23,149 nucleotides of DNA from an uncultured Christensenella sp. (GTDB lineage Bacteria > Bacillota > Clostridia > Christensenellales > CAG-917), in NCBI GenBank assembly GCA_910577815.1, contig CAJTNO010000008.1, forward strand, positions 1 to 23,149. The letters are read 5' to 3'. The position numbers and the translations under genes were made by a program. The notes under the pieces were generated by a model that saw nothing but the letters and a program-made list of their open reading frames with translations, was not told where the DNA came from and made no database searches. This document shows, piece by piece, positions 15,725 to 23,148 of this stretch (position 1 is its first letter; each line of letters opens with the position of its first letter).

Positions 15725-16072
15725 ATGGTTAAGCGCGGTGATTTATATTATGCGGATTTAAGCCCCGTCGTAGGAAGCGAGCAAGGCGGAGTGCGTCCTG
15801 TGCTTATTGTGCAGAATAACGTAGGCAACAAATACAGCCCTACTATTATTGCGGCGGCGATAACTTCGCAGCTTGATAAAGCCAAGCTGCCCACGCATAT
15901 AGCATTGCCCGCCAACGAATACGGACTTCCCAAAAACTCCGTCGTACTGCTCGAGCAGATACGCACGCTCGACAAACGCCGCTTAAAAGAAAAGATAGGC
16001 GAGCTGCCTATCAATATGATGTCAAGAGTCAACGAAGCGCTTTTGATTTCGTTAGGCTTCTTTGAAACCTGA
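15725..16072 (+). CDS. mazF: MazF/EndoA-type mRNA endoribonuclease, no adjacent antitoxin
   Basis: This ribosome-independent mRNA interferase closely resembles Bacillus EndoA (NdoA): it starts MVKRGDLYYADLSPVVGSEQ and contains GGVRPVLIVQN, THIALPANEYGL and VLLEQIRTLDK. Catalytic R and T residues of the family (GGVRP and AAITSQ) are present. I chose the ATG at 15725 because EndoA proteins begin with about this residue; in-frame alternatives are an ATG at 15719 and a TTG at 15701, and none has a strong ribosome site. In Bacillus, ndoA follows an antitoxin gene and lies downstream of alr. Here the upstream gene is divergent ddh, there is no room for an antitoxin, and alr is 11 kb away. The stop is 18 bp from the convergent recX stop. 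Confidence 0.92.
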   Translation: MVKRGDLYYADLSPVVGSEQGGVRPVLIVQNNVGNKYSPTIIAAAITSQLDKAKLPTHIALPANEYGLPKNSVVLLEQIRTLDKRRLKEKIGELPINMMSRVNEALLISLGFFET

Positions 16073-16090
16073 TTTTGAAATATTTAAATA

Positions 16091-16582
16091 TCAAACGCTT
16101 TCGCAATCCACGTCGAATAAGCCCGATACGACCGAATTTATAACGCTCCAATCAAAGCCCTTTTGATACAAAAACGCCGTAAGCTTTCTTATCTGAGTTC
16201 TATCCTCTATGCGCTTTTGCTTTATATACTTTTCCGCAAAGCTTAGGCATATTTCCCTTTCATATTCATCGCTTAAGGTATCGGTTATGGTATTTTCCAC
16301 AAGCGACTTATCCACGCCCTTTTCGCTTATAAGCTTGTACGACAGCTTTTTTACGCCGTATTTATTCTTATTGAACATCAAAAAATTGCGCACGTATTCC
16401 GCGTCGTCAATATAGCGATAGCCCTTGGCTTTATCTATGGCAAACTCAACCTCGTTTTTATGAAAGCCCTTGGAATACAGCTTTTCCGCGCACTCCTTTT
16501 CGGAGCGCTGACACACGGCAAGATATTTCACAAGAGCTTCGTAGGCGTCGTTTGCGCGCTTTTGGTCAAGCGTATATTCCAC
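16091..16582 (-). CDS. recX: Regulatory protein RecX
   Basis: RecX binds RecA filaments and limits recombinase activity. The 163-residue protein shows three tandem helical RecX repeats: ALVKYLAVCQRSEKECAEKL with GF, then YRYIDDAEYVRNFL with YGVKKLSYKL, and a final QIRKLTAFLYQKGF. The start is a GTG at 16582; GGAG lies 6 nt upstream within the last codons of ilvE, whose stop is 3 nt before the start, so translation is coupled. It is the last gene of the tyrS operon and is not beside recA. No terminator is evident in the 18-bp gap to mazF. Confidence 0.88.
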   Translation of the reverse strand: MEYTLDQKRANDAYEALVKYLAVCQRSEKECAEKLYSKGFHKNEVEFAIDKAKGYRYIDDAEYVRNFLMFNKNKYGVKKLSYKLISEKGVDKSLVENTITDTLSDEYEREICLSFAEKYIKQKRIEDRTQIRKLTAFLYQKGFDWSVINSVVSGLFDVDCESV

Positions 16583-16585
16583 AGC

Positions 16586-17647
16586 TCACTCCACTGCGTA
16601 AACCCAGCCGAAATCGTCGGCATACTTTCCGCGCTGTATACCGGTAATTCTGTCATACAGCCATTTAGTGACAGCGCCCATTTTTCCGCCGTTTATTATG
16701 ATATTCTCGCCCTTGTATGAAATTTCGCCCACGGGAGATATTACCGCCGCCGTGCCTGTGCCGAACGCCTCGTCAAGCTTGCCGTCGTGCGCCGCCTTTA
16801 CTATTTCGTCAATGCCGACCTTACGCTCCTCCACGGCATATCCGTTTGCCTTAAGCACCTTTATTGCGCTGTCGCGCGTAATTCCGCGCAGGATAGAGCC
16901 GTCAAGCTCGGGAGTCACAACCGTACCGTCGATTACAAACGCCATATTCATTGCGCCAACCTCGGTGACGTATTTCTTTTCCTCTCCGTCAAGCCAAAGC
17001 ACCTGGTCGAAGCCCTTCTTTTTAGCCTGCTCGCCCGCAAGCAGAGACGCCGCGTAATTTCCCATACACTTCGCTTCTCCCGTGCCTCCGACCGACGCTC
17101 TCGTATAATGGTCCTCTACAATGAGCTTAGTGGGCTGCAAGCCGTTTGCGTAGTAGCTGCCGACGGGCGAAAGTATAATAGTAAGCAAATATTTTTTGCT
17201 TGGATGCACTCCTAAAAACGCCTCCGTGCCAAACATAAACGGTCTGATATAAAGCGAGGTTCCTTCAGCGGAAGGTATCCACTCCTTTTCTATCTTTATA
17301 AGTTCCTCAAGACCTTTTACGGCTTCCTCCACGTCGAAGGTTGCCATACAAAGACGCTCGGCGCTCTTATTCATTCTTTTAAAGTTGTCGCGCGGACGGA
17401 ACATAGTCACATTGCCGTTTTCGTCTTTATAAGCCTTTAATCCCTCAAAAATACCCTGTCCGTAGTGCAACGAACAGCACGCGGGGTCAAGCGTAAAATT
17501 TTCGTAAGGAATAATTCTCTGCTCCTGCCAGCCGCCCTTACTCTCGTCATACTCCCACACAAGCATATGGTCGGTAAAATATTTACCGAAGCCGAGCTTG
17601 GAAAAATCGGGCTTTTGCTTTCTGTTTTCAACGAGTTCGATTTTCAT
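16586..17647 (-). CDS. ilvE: Branched-chain amino acid aminotransferase (group II)
   Basis: This PLP class IV enzyme interconverts valine, leucine and isoleucine with their 2-oxo acids using glutamate. At 353 residues it belongs to the longer BCAT type with an N-terminal extension. Visible features: LHYGQGIFEGLKAY (60-73), RPRDNFKRM, the PLP lysine K193 in GEAKCMGNYAAS, and VTEVGAMN (227-234) binding the cofactor, followed by GTGTAAVISPVG. The ATG at 17647 has TAGGAG 6 nt upstream. It lies 34 bp after yigZ and precedes recX. Confidence 0.96.
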   Translation of the reverse strand: MKIELVENRKQKPDFSKLGFGKYFTDHMLVWEYDESKGGWQEQRIIPYENFTLDPACCSLHYGQGIFEGLKAYKDENGNVTMFRPRDNFKRMNKSAERLCMATFDVEEAVKGLEELIKIEKEWIPSAEGTSLYIRPFMFGTEAFLGVHPSKKYLLTIILSPVGSYYANGLQPTKLIVEDHYTRASVGGTGEAKCMGNYAASLLAGEQAKKKGFDQVLWLDGEEKKYVTEVGAMNMAFVIDGTVVTPELDGSILRGITRDSAIKVLKANGYAVEERKVGIDEIVKAAHDGKLDEAFGTGTAAVISPVGEISYKGENIIINGGKMGAVTKWLYDRITGIQRGKYADDFGWVYAVE

Positions 17648-17681
17648 AATATACTCCTAACCGGCATTCTAACCGAATAAA

Positions 17682-18308
17682 TTAAATCTTTCTGTAAACT
17701 GTGCCGTCGCGGACAAGCACATTTGCGCGCGCTCCGCTAAGCTCCTTGACGTCGTCTGAAAAAGCTTTTATCAAATCCGTCGGGACGTAAATAGAAGCGA
17801 TTACATTATCGCCGTATTCTATTTCCTTTATACTGCAAACGGCTTTGCGTATATACTTTTCAATCACCGAAAAATCCGAATATCCCGCGCAAATCTCTAT
17901 CTCTCCGCACTCTGTATTCTGTGATATTACCGCATTGCCTACAGCCTCCGCCGCTACGCCCGAATATGCGCCTACAAGTCCGCCCGCGCCCAGCTTAATT
18001 CCGCCGAAATATCTCGTCACCACTATAGCGGTTCTCACCAAGCCCTGCTTCCTCAGCACATCGAGGATAGGCTGTCCCGCCGTACCTCCGGGCTCTCCGT
18101 CGTCGCTGAACCTCGTACAGTTTCCAAGCTCATCGGTGATATATGCGTAGCAGTTATGCGTTGCGTCGGGATAGCGCTTGCGCACCGTCTTTACAAATTC
18201 CTCCGCGCCTTCTGCGTCCACCTCGCCCTTGACTGTGGCTATAAAAAGCGAGCGTTTAATCTCGCTTCTTATCTCGTATTCTCCGTCAACATAGCGGTAG
18301 GTTTTCAC
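17682..18308 (-). CDS. yigZ: YigZ/YvyE (IMPACT) family protein
   Basis: A conserved bacterial protein of the UPF0029/IMPACT family, of uncertain biochemical role (a link to translation is suspected for relatives). The conserved core SDDGEPGGTAGQPIL, then RYFGGIKLGAGGL and AYS, is clear, followed by a small C-terminal ferredoxin-like domain. The start is a GTG at 18308 overlapping the tyrS stop by 4 nt (GTGA), with GGTGAG 6 nt upstream. This gives 208 residues starting MKTYRYVDGEYEI, the normal family start; a longer upstream frame only runs over the end of tyrS. Confidence 0.93.
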   Translation of the reverse strand: MKTYRYVDGEYEIRSEIKRSLFIATVKGEVDAEGAEEFVKTVRKRYPDATHNCYAYITDELGNCTRFSDDGEPGGTAGQPILDVLRKQGLVRTAIVVTRYFGGIKLGAGGLVGAYSGVAAEAVGNAVISQNTECGEIEICAGYSDFSVIEKYIRKAVCSIKEIEYGDNVIASIYVPTDLIKAFSDDVKELSGARANVLVRDGTVYRKI

Positions 18309-19519
18309 TCTACGCTCACCCTGTAGAAATTCTTTTTGCCCTTTTGCAATACAAATCCATTTGTAAGCTGACTGTCCGTTACGCACGCGAGTATATCCGT
18401 AACTTTCTGTCCGTCCACTGATATTCCGCCGCCTGCGATAAGTCTTTTCGCCTCTCCCTTTGAAGGCACCTTGGCAACCTTTACAAGTATGTCCGCAATT
18501 TGCGTCATTCCGCCCGGGATGGTATCCTGCGGCATATTTTCACTGTCGCCCGAAAACGCACCCTTTGCCTTTTTAAGCGCGCTATCCGCCTCGCTCTCGC
18601 CGTGTACCATTCTCGTAAGCTCGTAGGCAAGTCTTTCCTTTGCCTTGTTCATACGCTCGTCCTTATATCTTGTAAGCTCCTCTATCTCGTCAAGAGGCAG
18701 GAACGTAAGATATCTGAACACTCTTTCCACATCATCGTCGGCAATGTTGCGCCAGTATTGGAAGAAATCGTACGGAGAAGTCTTTTGCGCGTCAAGCCAC
18801 ACCGCGCCCTTAGAGGTTTTGCCCATCTTTATGCCTTCCGAGGTCGTAAGCAACGCAAACGTAACGGCATAGGCTTCCTTCTGCTCCTTGCGCCTTATAA
18901 GGTCCGCGCCCGCAAGCATATTGGACCACTGGTCATCGCCCCCGCACTGCAAAACACATCCGTATTTTTGGTTGAGCACCAAAAAGTCATAGGCCTGCAT
19001 TAGCATATAGTTGAATTCCAGGAAGGTCAAGCCCTTCTCCAATCTCTGCTTATAGCATTCCGCCGTAAGCATTCTGTTTACCGAAAAGCTCGAGCCTACC
19101 TCGCGCAAAAAACCAACATAATTCAAATCAAGCAGCCAATCGGCGTTGTTTACAAGTATAGCTGCATTCTCGCCCTCGAAGCGTACAAATTTCTGCATTT
19201 GCTTTTTAAAGCAATCCACATTGTGCTGTATGGTTTCTTTGGTCATCATCGAGCGCATATCCGTTCTGCCGCTCGGGTCGCCTATCATAGCGGTACCGCC
19301 GCCTATAAGTATAATAGGACGGTGTCCCGCATCCTGCAATCGCTTTGCTACTATCATCTGCATAAAATGTCCCACGTGCAGGCTGTCCGCCGTAGGGTCA
19401 AAGCCTATATAAAAGGATTGCGAACCGCTGTCAAGAAGCTTTTTAAGCTCCTCCTCGTACACGACCTGCTTCAACAGTCCGCGCTCTTTAAGCTTGTCAA
19501 TCACGTTTTGCTGCTCCAT
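18305..19519 (-). CDS. tyrS: Tyrosyl-tRNA synthetase
   Basis: This class I synthetase charges tRNA-Tyr. The 404-residue length is normal. It has HVGH (48-51) after FDPTADSL, the tyrosine-site segments GDPSGRT and FNYMLMQAYDF with QCGGDDQW, the KMSKS variant KMGKTS (231-236), and a C-terminal S4 RNA-binding domain (about 345-404, PSKGEAKRLIAGGGISVDG). The ATG at 19519 follows CGGAG with a suitable gap. It leads the operon tyrS-yigZ-ilvE-recX from a strong promoter. There is no T-box leader. Confidence 0.97.
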   Translation of the reverse strand: MEQQNVIDKLKERGLLKQVVYEEELKKLLDSGSQSFYIGFDPTADSLHVGHFMQMIVAKRLQDAGHRPIILIGGGTAMIGDPSGRTDMRSMMTKETIQHNVDCFKKQMQKFVRFEGENAAILVNNADWLLDLNYVGFLREVGSSFSVNRMLTAECYKQRLEKGLTFLEFNYMLMQAYDFLVLNQKYGCVLQCGGDDQWSNMLAGADLIRRKEQKEAYAVTFALLTTSEGIKMGKTSKGAVWLDAQKTSPYDFFQYWRNIADDDVERVFRYLTFLPLDEIEELTRYKDERMNKAKERLAYELTRMVHGESEADSALKKAKGAFSGDSENMPQDTIPGGMTQIADILVKVAKVPSKGEAKRLIAGGGISVDGQKVTDILACVTDSQLTNGFVLQKGKKNFYRVSVE

Positions 19520-19559
19520 ATAAATCTCCGTTTTAGTTCGTCAAGTAGTAATTTTATAA

Positions 19560-19588
19560 ATTATATCACCAACCCCGCTATTTATCAA
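19560..19588 (-). promoter_or_regulatory. Extended -10 sigma-A promoter for tyrS operon
   Basis: On the minus strand TTGATA (19588-19583), 17 nt, and TATAAT (19565-19560) preceded by TGA, an extended -10. The leader before tyrS is only about 35 nt, so attenuation is unlikely. Confidence 0.85.
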
Positions 19589-19632
19589 CAACAATTTTAC
19601 CCTCCCGCTCACATAAATATTAGCGTTTTTTA

Positions 19633-19661
19633 TTGATTAAAAGTTTTATGTATGCTATTAT
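19633..19661 (+). promoter_or_regulatory. Extended -10 sigma-A promoter for scaffold/GGGtGRT operon
   Basis: TTGATT (19633-19638), 17 nt, and TATTAT (19656-19661) preceded by TGC make an extended -10 promoter. It is divergent from the tyrS promoter. The leader to the start codon is about 65 nt and holds an AAGGAGG at 19679-19685 far from the ATG. Confidence 0.8.
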
Positions 19662-19733
19662 ACTTTAAGATATTTTTTAAGGAGGTTTTCCAATCTGCAT
19701 CTGCCAAGCATTTGCATTGCGGAAAAAAAGACT

Positions 19734-20435
19734 ATGCAATATTCACGCGAAATCGACGAAATGTGCTGCGTAGCAAAAGGTCCCAACCACGGTCCCGCTC
19801 CCATCCCCGAGGAAGGCAAATGGGTTCAGGCTAAGGAAATTAAGGACATCAGCGGCTTCTCGCACGGCATCGGCTGGTGCGCTCCCCAACAGGGCGCGTG
19901 CAAACTCAGCCTCAACGTCAAAAACGGCGTCATTCAGGAAGCGCTCGTTGAAACAATCGGCTGCTCCGGTATGACTCACTCCGCGGCAATGGCTGCCGAA
20001 ATTCTTACCGGCAAGACCATTCTCGAGGCGCTCAACACCGACCTCGTATGCGACGCAATCAACACCGCTATGAGAGAGCTGTTCCTGCAAATCGTGTATG
20101 GCAGAACGCAATCCGCTTTCTCCGAGGACGGTCTCGTTATCGGCGCAGGTCTCGAGGACCTCGGCAAAGGTCACAGAAGCCAGGTCGGCACTATGTACTC
20201 CACTCTTGAAAAGGGTCCCCGCTATCTCGAAATGGCAGAGGGCTACGTTACCCGTCTTGCTCTTGACAAGAACAACGAAATCATCGGTTACGAATTCTGC
20301 CGCCTCGGTCAGTTTATGGACGCAATCAAAAAAGGCGCAGATGCAAACGAGGCTCTCAAGGAAAACACTAAAACCTACGGCAGATTTAAAGCCGAGGACG
20401 GCGCGGTCAAATGGATTGACCCCCGTCAGAACTAA
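19734..20435 (+). CDS. IscU/NifU-like iron-sulfur scaffold-type protein
   Basis: This 233-residue protein belongs to a clostridial family annotated as iron-sulfur cluster assembly scaffold, paired with GGGtGRT genes. The segment IGCSGMTHSAAMAAEI (75-90), followed by GKTILEAL, resembles the second-cysteine region of IscU. Further cysteines are C11-C12, C49, C56 and C106, and C49/C56 lie in GWCAPQQGACK. The third IscU cysteine motif is not obvious, so cluster binding is inferred, not shown. The ATG at 19734 gives MQYSREIDEMCC, matching remembered homologues. Its ribosome site is only GGAAAAAAAG; a perfect AAGGAGG lies 48 nt upstream. Codons end mostly in C and lysine AAG is frequent, suggesting high expression. 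The GGGtGRT gene follows 12 bp later. Confidence 0.85.
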   Translation: MQYSREIDEMCCVAKGPNHGPAPIPEEGKWVQAKEIKDISGFSHGIGWCAPQQGACKLSLNVKNGVIQEALVETIGCSGMTHSAAMAAEILTGKTILEALNTDLVCDAINTAMRELFLQIVYGRTQSAFSEDGLVIGAGLEDLGKGHRSQVGTMYSTLEKGPRYLEMAEGYVTRLALDKNNEIIGYEFCRLGQFMDAIKKGADANEALKENTKTYGRFKAEDGAVKWIDPRQN

Positions 20436-20447
20436 TGGAGGTGCAAG

Positions 20448-21452
20448 ATGAGCGTATCATTTGAAGGTTATGAAAGAAGAATAGACAAAATCAACAAAGC
20501 CTTGAAAGCCAACGGCATCAAGAACCTCGAGGAGGCAAAGCAAATCTGTCTCGATAACGGTATCGACTGCGAGGCTATCGTCAAAGGAGTTCAGCCCATC
20601 GCTTTTGAAAACGCGGTATGGGCATACACCGTAGGCTGCGCAATCGCTATCAAAAAGAATTGCGCAAACGCAGCGGACGCGGCAGAGGCTATCGGCGAGG
20701 GCTTACAGTGCTTCTGCATCCCAGGCTCAGTTGCCGAGCAGCGTCAGGTCGGTATCGGCCACGGCAACCTTGCGGCAATGCTCTTAAGAGAAAGCACCAA
20801 GTGCTTCGCTTTCCTTGCCGGACACGAATCCTTTGCCGCGGCAGAGGGCGCAATCGGTATTGCTAAGACCGCAAACAAGGTCAGACAAACTCCCCTCAAG
20901 GTCATACTCAACGGCTTGGGCAAGGACGCGGCATTCATTATTTCCCGCATTAACGGCTTCACCTATGTTCAGACCAAAATGGACTACTTTACAGGCGAGG
21001 TTAAGGTTGTTAAAGAAACCCCCTACAGCAACGGCGAGCGTTCTGCCGTAAGAGTTTACGGTGCGGACGACGTTACCGAAGGTGTTGCAATTATGCGCCT
21101 TGAGGACGTAGACGTGTCTATTACAGGTAATTCCACCAACCCCACACGCTTCCAGCATCCCGTTGCGGGAACGTACAAAAAATGGTGCGTAGACAACGGC
21201 AAAAAGTATTTCTCAGTCGCATCCGGCGGTGGTACGGGACGTACGCTCCACCCCGACAATATGGCGGCAGGTCCCGCGTCCTACGGTATGACGGACACTA
21301 TGGGCAGAATGCACTCCGACGCGCAGTTCGCAGGCAGCTCCTCTGTTCCCGCACACGTAGAAATGATGGGACTTATCGGAATGGGCAACAATCCTATGGT
21401 CGGCGCATCCGTTGCTTGCGCAGTCGCTGTTCAAGAGGCATTGACCAAGTAA
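20448..21452 (+). CDS. GGGtGRT protein
   Basis: A 334-residue protein named for its conserved GGGTGRTLHPDN (260-271). It also carries VGIGHGNLAAMLL (101-113), FLAGHESFAAAEGAIGIAK (122-140) and MGNNPMVGASVACAV (312-326). No membrane segments or signal are seen; it is likely cytosolic. Function is unknown to me; the glycine-rich motif could bind a nucleotide or other phosphate but this is a guess. The ATG is preceded by GGAGGTG at an ideal distance. It is translated directly after the scaffold gene and ends at a strong terminator, so the two form a two-gene operon. Codon choice matches the scaffold gene and differs from the flanking genes. Confidence 0.88.
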   Translation: MSVSFEGYERRIDKINKALKANGIKNLEEAKQICLDNGIDCEAIVKGVQPIAFENAVWAYTVGCAIAIKKNCANAADAAEAIGEGLQCFCIPGSVAEQRQVGIGHGNLAAMLLRESTKCFAFLAGHESFAAAEGAIGIAKTANKVRQTPLKVILNGLGKDAAFIISRINGFTYVQTKMDYFTGEVKVVKETPYSNGERSAVRVYGADDVTEGVAIMRLEDVDVSITGNSTNPTRFQHPVAGTYKKWCVDNGKKYFSVASGGGTGRTLHPDNMAAGPASYGMTDTMGRMHSDAQFAGSSSVPAHVEMMGLIGMGNNPMVGASVACAVAVQEALTK

Positions 21453-21468
21453 AAACCACAATATATAG

Positions 21469-21500
21469 TAGGTTCGGAGAAATCCGAACCTATTTTTTTT
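21469..21500 (+). terminator. Strong intrinsic terminator after the GGGtGRT gene
   Basis: A perfect 10-bp stem, TAGGTTCGGA/TCCGAACCTA, closed by a GAAA tetraloop, is followed by eight T. It lies 16 bp after the stop codon. Confidence 0.95.
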
Positions 21501-21534
21501 ACAACTATATTGTTACCATCGGGTTGAAACGCCT

Positions 21535-21699
21535 CTCAGTTCAACATTAGTTCAACATAGTTCATCAATGTTGAACTGAGTTTTCAATGCCATTTTTTTA
21601 TAAAATGTTGAACTGGAAGCACTCAGTTCAACATCATACTTATATTTATGCAAATATAATTGCATAAATATAGCCACCTGCTTTTGACAGGTGGCTATA
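21535..21699. repeat. Block of four perfect inverted repeats beside decayed integrase
   Basis: Four perfect palindromes lie in 165 bp. IR1 is CTCAGTTCAACATT (21535-21548) with its complement at 21567-21580. IR2 is ATGTTGAACTG (21605-21615) with its complement at 21624-21634. IR3 is TATATTTATGCA (21641-21652) with its complement at 21661-21672. IR4 is TATAGCCACCTG (21669-21680) with its complement at 21688-21699. IR1 and IR2 share the unit AGTTCAACAT, which also occurs directly at 21549-21558, so five copies exist. The place, just past a tyrosine-integrase catalytic domain, suggests an attachment site with integrase- or excisionase-binding arms. IR4 could also terminate the integrase transcript, though it lacks a good T run. 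Confidence 0.75.
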
Positions 21700-22125
21700 A
21701 ATAAAGTATTTATTGCTTTTCGTCCACGACTTCGCATTGTATCAGTCGTATGCTCATAAACCTCTATGGTAATTTTTATATCAGAATGCCCTAATCGAGT
21801 TTGAATATATTTTTGCTCTACTCCTATCTCGGCAAGCATACTTGCATGAGTGTGCCGAAGCGAATAGGAATCAAACTCTTTAAAAATTTTTTTGATTATT
21901 ATAGAAGTATTCTGCATCGTGCGCGGCGCAATAGATGTTGCATTTTTATCTAATACTTACCATGTGCACAATAAACTTGCTTTCATCACTATTTATTCTG
22001 TTTACGTTTAAATAAGTTATTGCTTACCTGTAAATTGTAACGCAGCATTGGATATTTTCAAAATTAATATCATCCCGAGAAAGCCCGAAACTTAAGCTCA
22101 ATCTCATATGAAAGCTACACACACC
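21552..22125 (-). pseudogene. Tyrosine recombinase (integrase), decayed catalytic domain
   Basis: Read on the minus strand from 22125, one frame gives an integrase-like stretch: HMRLSLSFGLSRDDINFEN (catalytic Arg in HMR), a TAA stop at 22024-22026 where CAA would fit, then AITYLNVNRINSDESKFIV. At about 21956 a one-base shift moves to the frame LDKNATSIAPRTMQNTS, then YSLRHTHAS, LGHSDIKITIEVYEHTTDTM and KAINTLF. The second catalytic Arg, the Gly-His and the nucleophile Tyr (VYEH) are present; the usual His before LRH is Tyr. The N-terminal DNA-binding domains are missing, and beyond KAINTLF the frame runs about 45 further residues through palindromes, so the true stop is also lost. The 3' part alone, from an ATG at 21917, is an open frame of 121 residues. 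It is probably inactive. Confidence 0.85.
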
Positions 22126-22158
22126 AAAATATAGCACATAATCTGCAACTTAATTTTA

Positions 22159-23148
22159 TTACTTAGCAGTCATAGAAAAACCTATCTGTAATGTTTCATT
22201 TCCATAAATTACAATCAACACAACATCCTTTTCCACCGCACCTTGTCGTAATATATACTCATATCTTTGTGTTTTACTGTTAAGTTTAAATACTTCTTCA
22301 CTCAACGATTCTCCTCCGTCCACAAATGCAACTACCGTATATCCGCTTTTTAAGGATATTGTTACGTCGTTGTTTGCTGTTCCTGAGTTCTCCACTCCAT
22401 TCAAGACAAAATTTGGATTAGTTATTGTAACAGTCTTTGTAAACTGCTTGCCATTACGGTCTATAAACAGTAAGGTATATGTTCCTTCCTCCGTCAATAT
22501 ATATTGGTCCCCTACTACCAATATCTTATTTGCTGTTTTTGCTGTATTAGTTATTTTTATTGTCGCATATTGGTCAAATGCATTCCTTATATTGCTTATA
22601 TGCAACGATGTAACACCACTTAAATTTGTACTCTCTGAAGTAATACTACCGGTCTTCAAGATGCCATTTGCATCATAGTAACTGATATCAGCACTGGTCA
22701 CATTGCTTGCTACATAATACGCTTCATAAAAATGCTCATTCCCAAATATATTGGTTTCTCGTATATAATACTTTCCGCTTTCCGTTAGCTGAGAATCCAC
22801 AGTTTTTCCATATGTGATATTTATTACAGACTTATTAGCAGTATCTCTTAGTATAGACTTAACATCAGCATCCAAACTAGGATACTTATCTGTAGCTCTT
22901 AATACTCGAATACTGTTACTATAAACAGGATTCGAATTGTATGTAAACTGAAACCCGTTTAAGTACAAACTATTAACTTTAAGGTTAGATTGCAACACCG
23001 TCTGCGCATTACTTGTTAAATCTCTGTTCTCAAAATAATAGTTCGCCATTACATATGCATTCATTGCAGATGTCAATGTTTCAGTATTTGTATATGTTTT
23101 ACCACGATATTGATAATTGCTGCCACTTTGCGTAACAAAGTTTGTTCT
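22159..23148 (-). CDS. Large surface-type protein, C-terminal part, truncated by window edge
   Basis: The frame is open to the window end (it passes the TTG at 23076 with upstream residues RTNFVTQSGSNYQYRG), so this is the last 330 residues of a longer protein. It is rich in N, T, S and Y, low in Cys, and beta-strand-like, with segments such as TESGKYYIRET and TEEGTYTLLFIDRNGKQFTKTVTITNP that look like repeated Ig-like or bacterial adhesin modules (the 'esGkYyI/eeGtYtL' pairs at about 100 and 195 counted from the TTG). No LPXTG or membrane anchor is seen at the C-terminus (GFSMTAK). AT-rich codons differ sharply from the core genes, suggesting horizontal gain. Its stop is about 35 bp from the integrase remnant. 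Family not recognised. Confidence 0.75.
   Translation of the reverse strand, partial: RTNFVTQSGSNYQYRGKTYTNTETLTSAMNAYVMANYYFENRDLTSNAQTVLQSNLKVNSLYLNGFQFTYNSNPVYSNSIRVLRATDKYPSLDADVKSILRDTANKSVINITYGKTVDSQLTESGKYYIRETNIFGNEHFYEAYYVASNVTSADISYYDANGILKTGSITSESTNLSGVTSLHISNIRNAFDQYATIKITNTAKTANKILVVGDQYILTEEGTYTLLFIDRNGKQFTKTVTITNPNFVLNGVENSGTANNDVTISLKSGYTVVAFVDGGESLSEEVFKLNSKTQRYEYILRQGAVEKDVVLIVIYGNETLQIGFSMTAK

Noticed and set aside
18309..18386. Longer yigZ start 26 codons upstream
   Set aside because: It would lie wholly inside tyrS. The GTG at 18308 overlaps the tyrS stop as GTGA, has a ribosome site and matches the normal family N-terminus.
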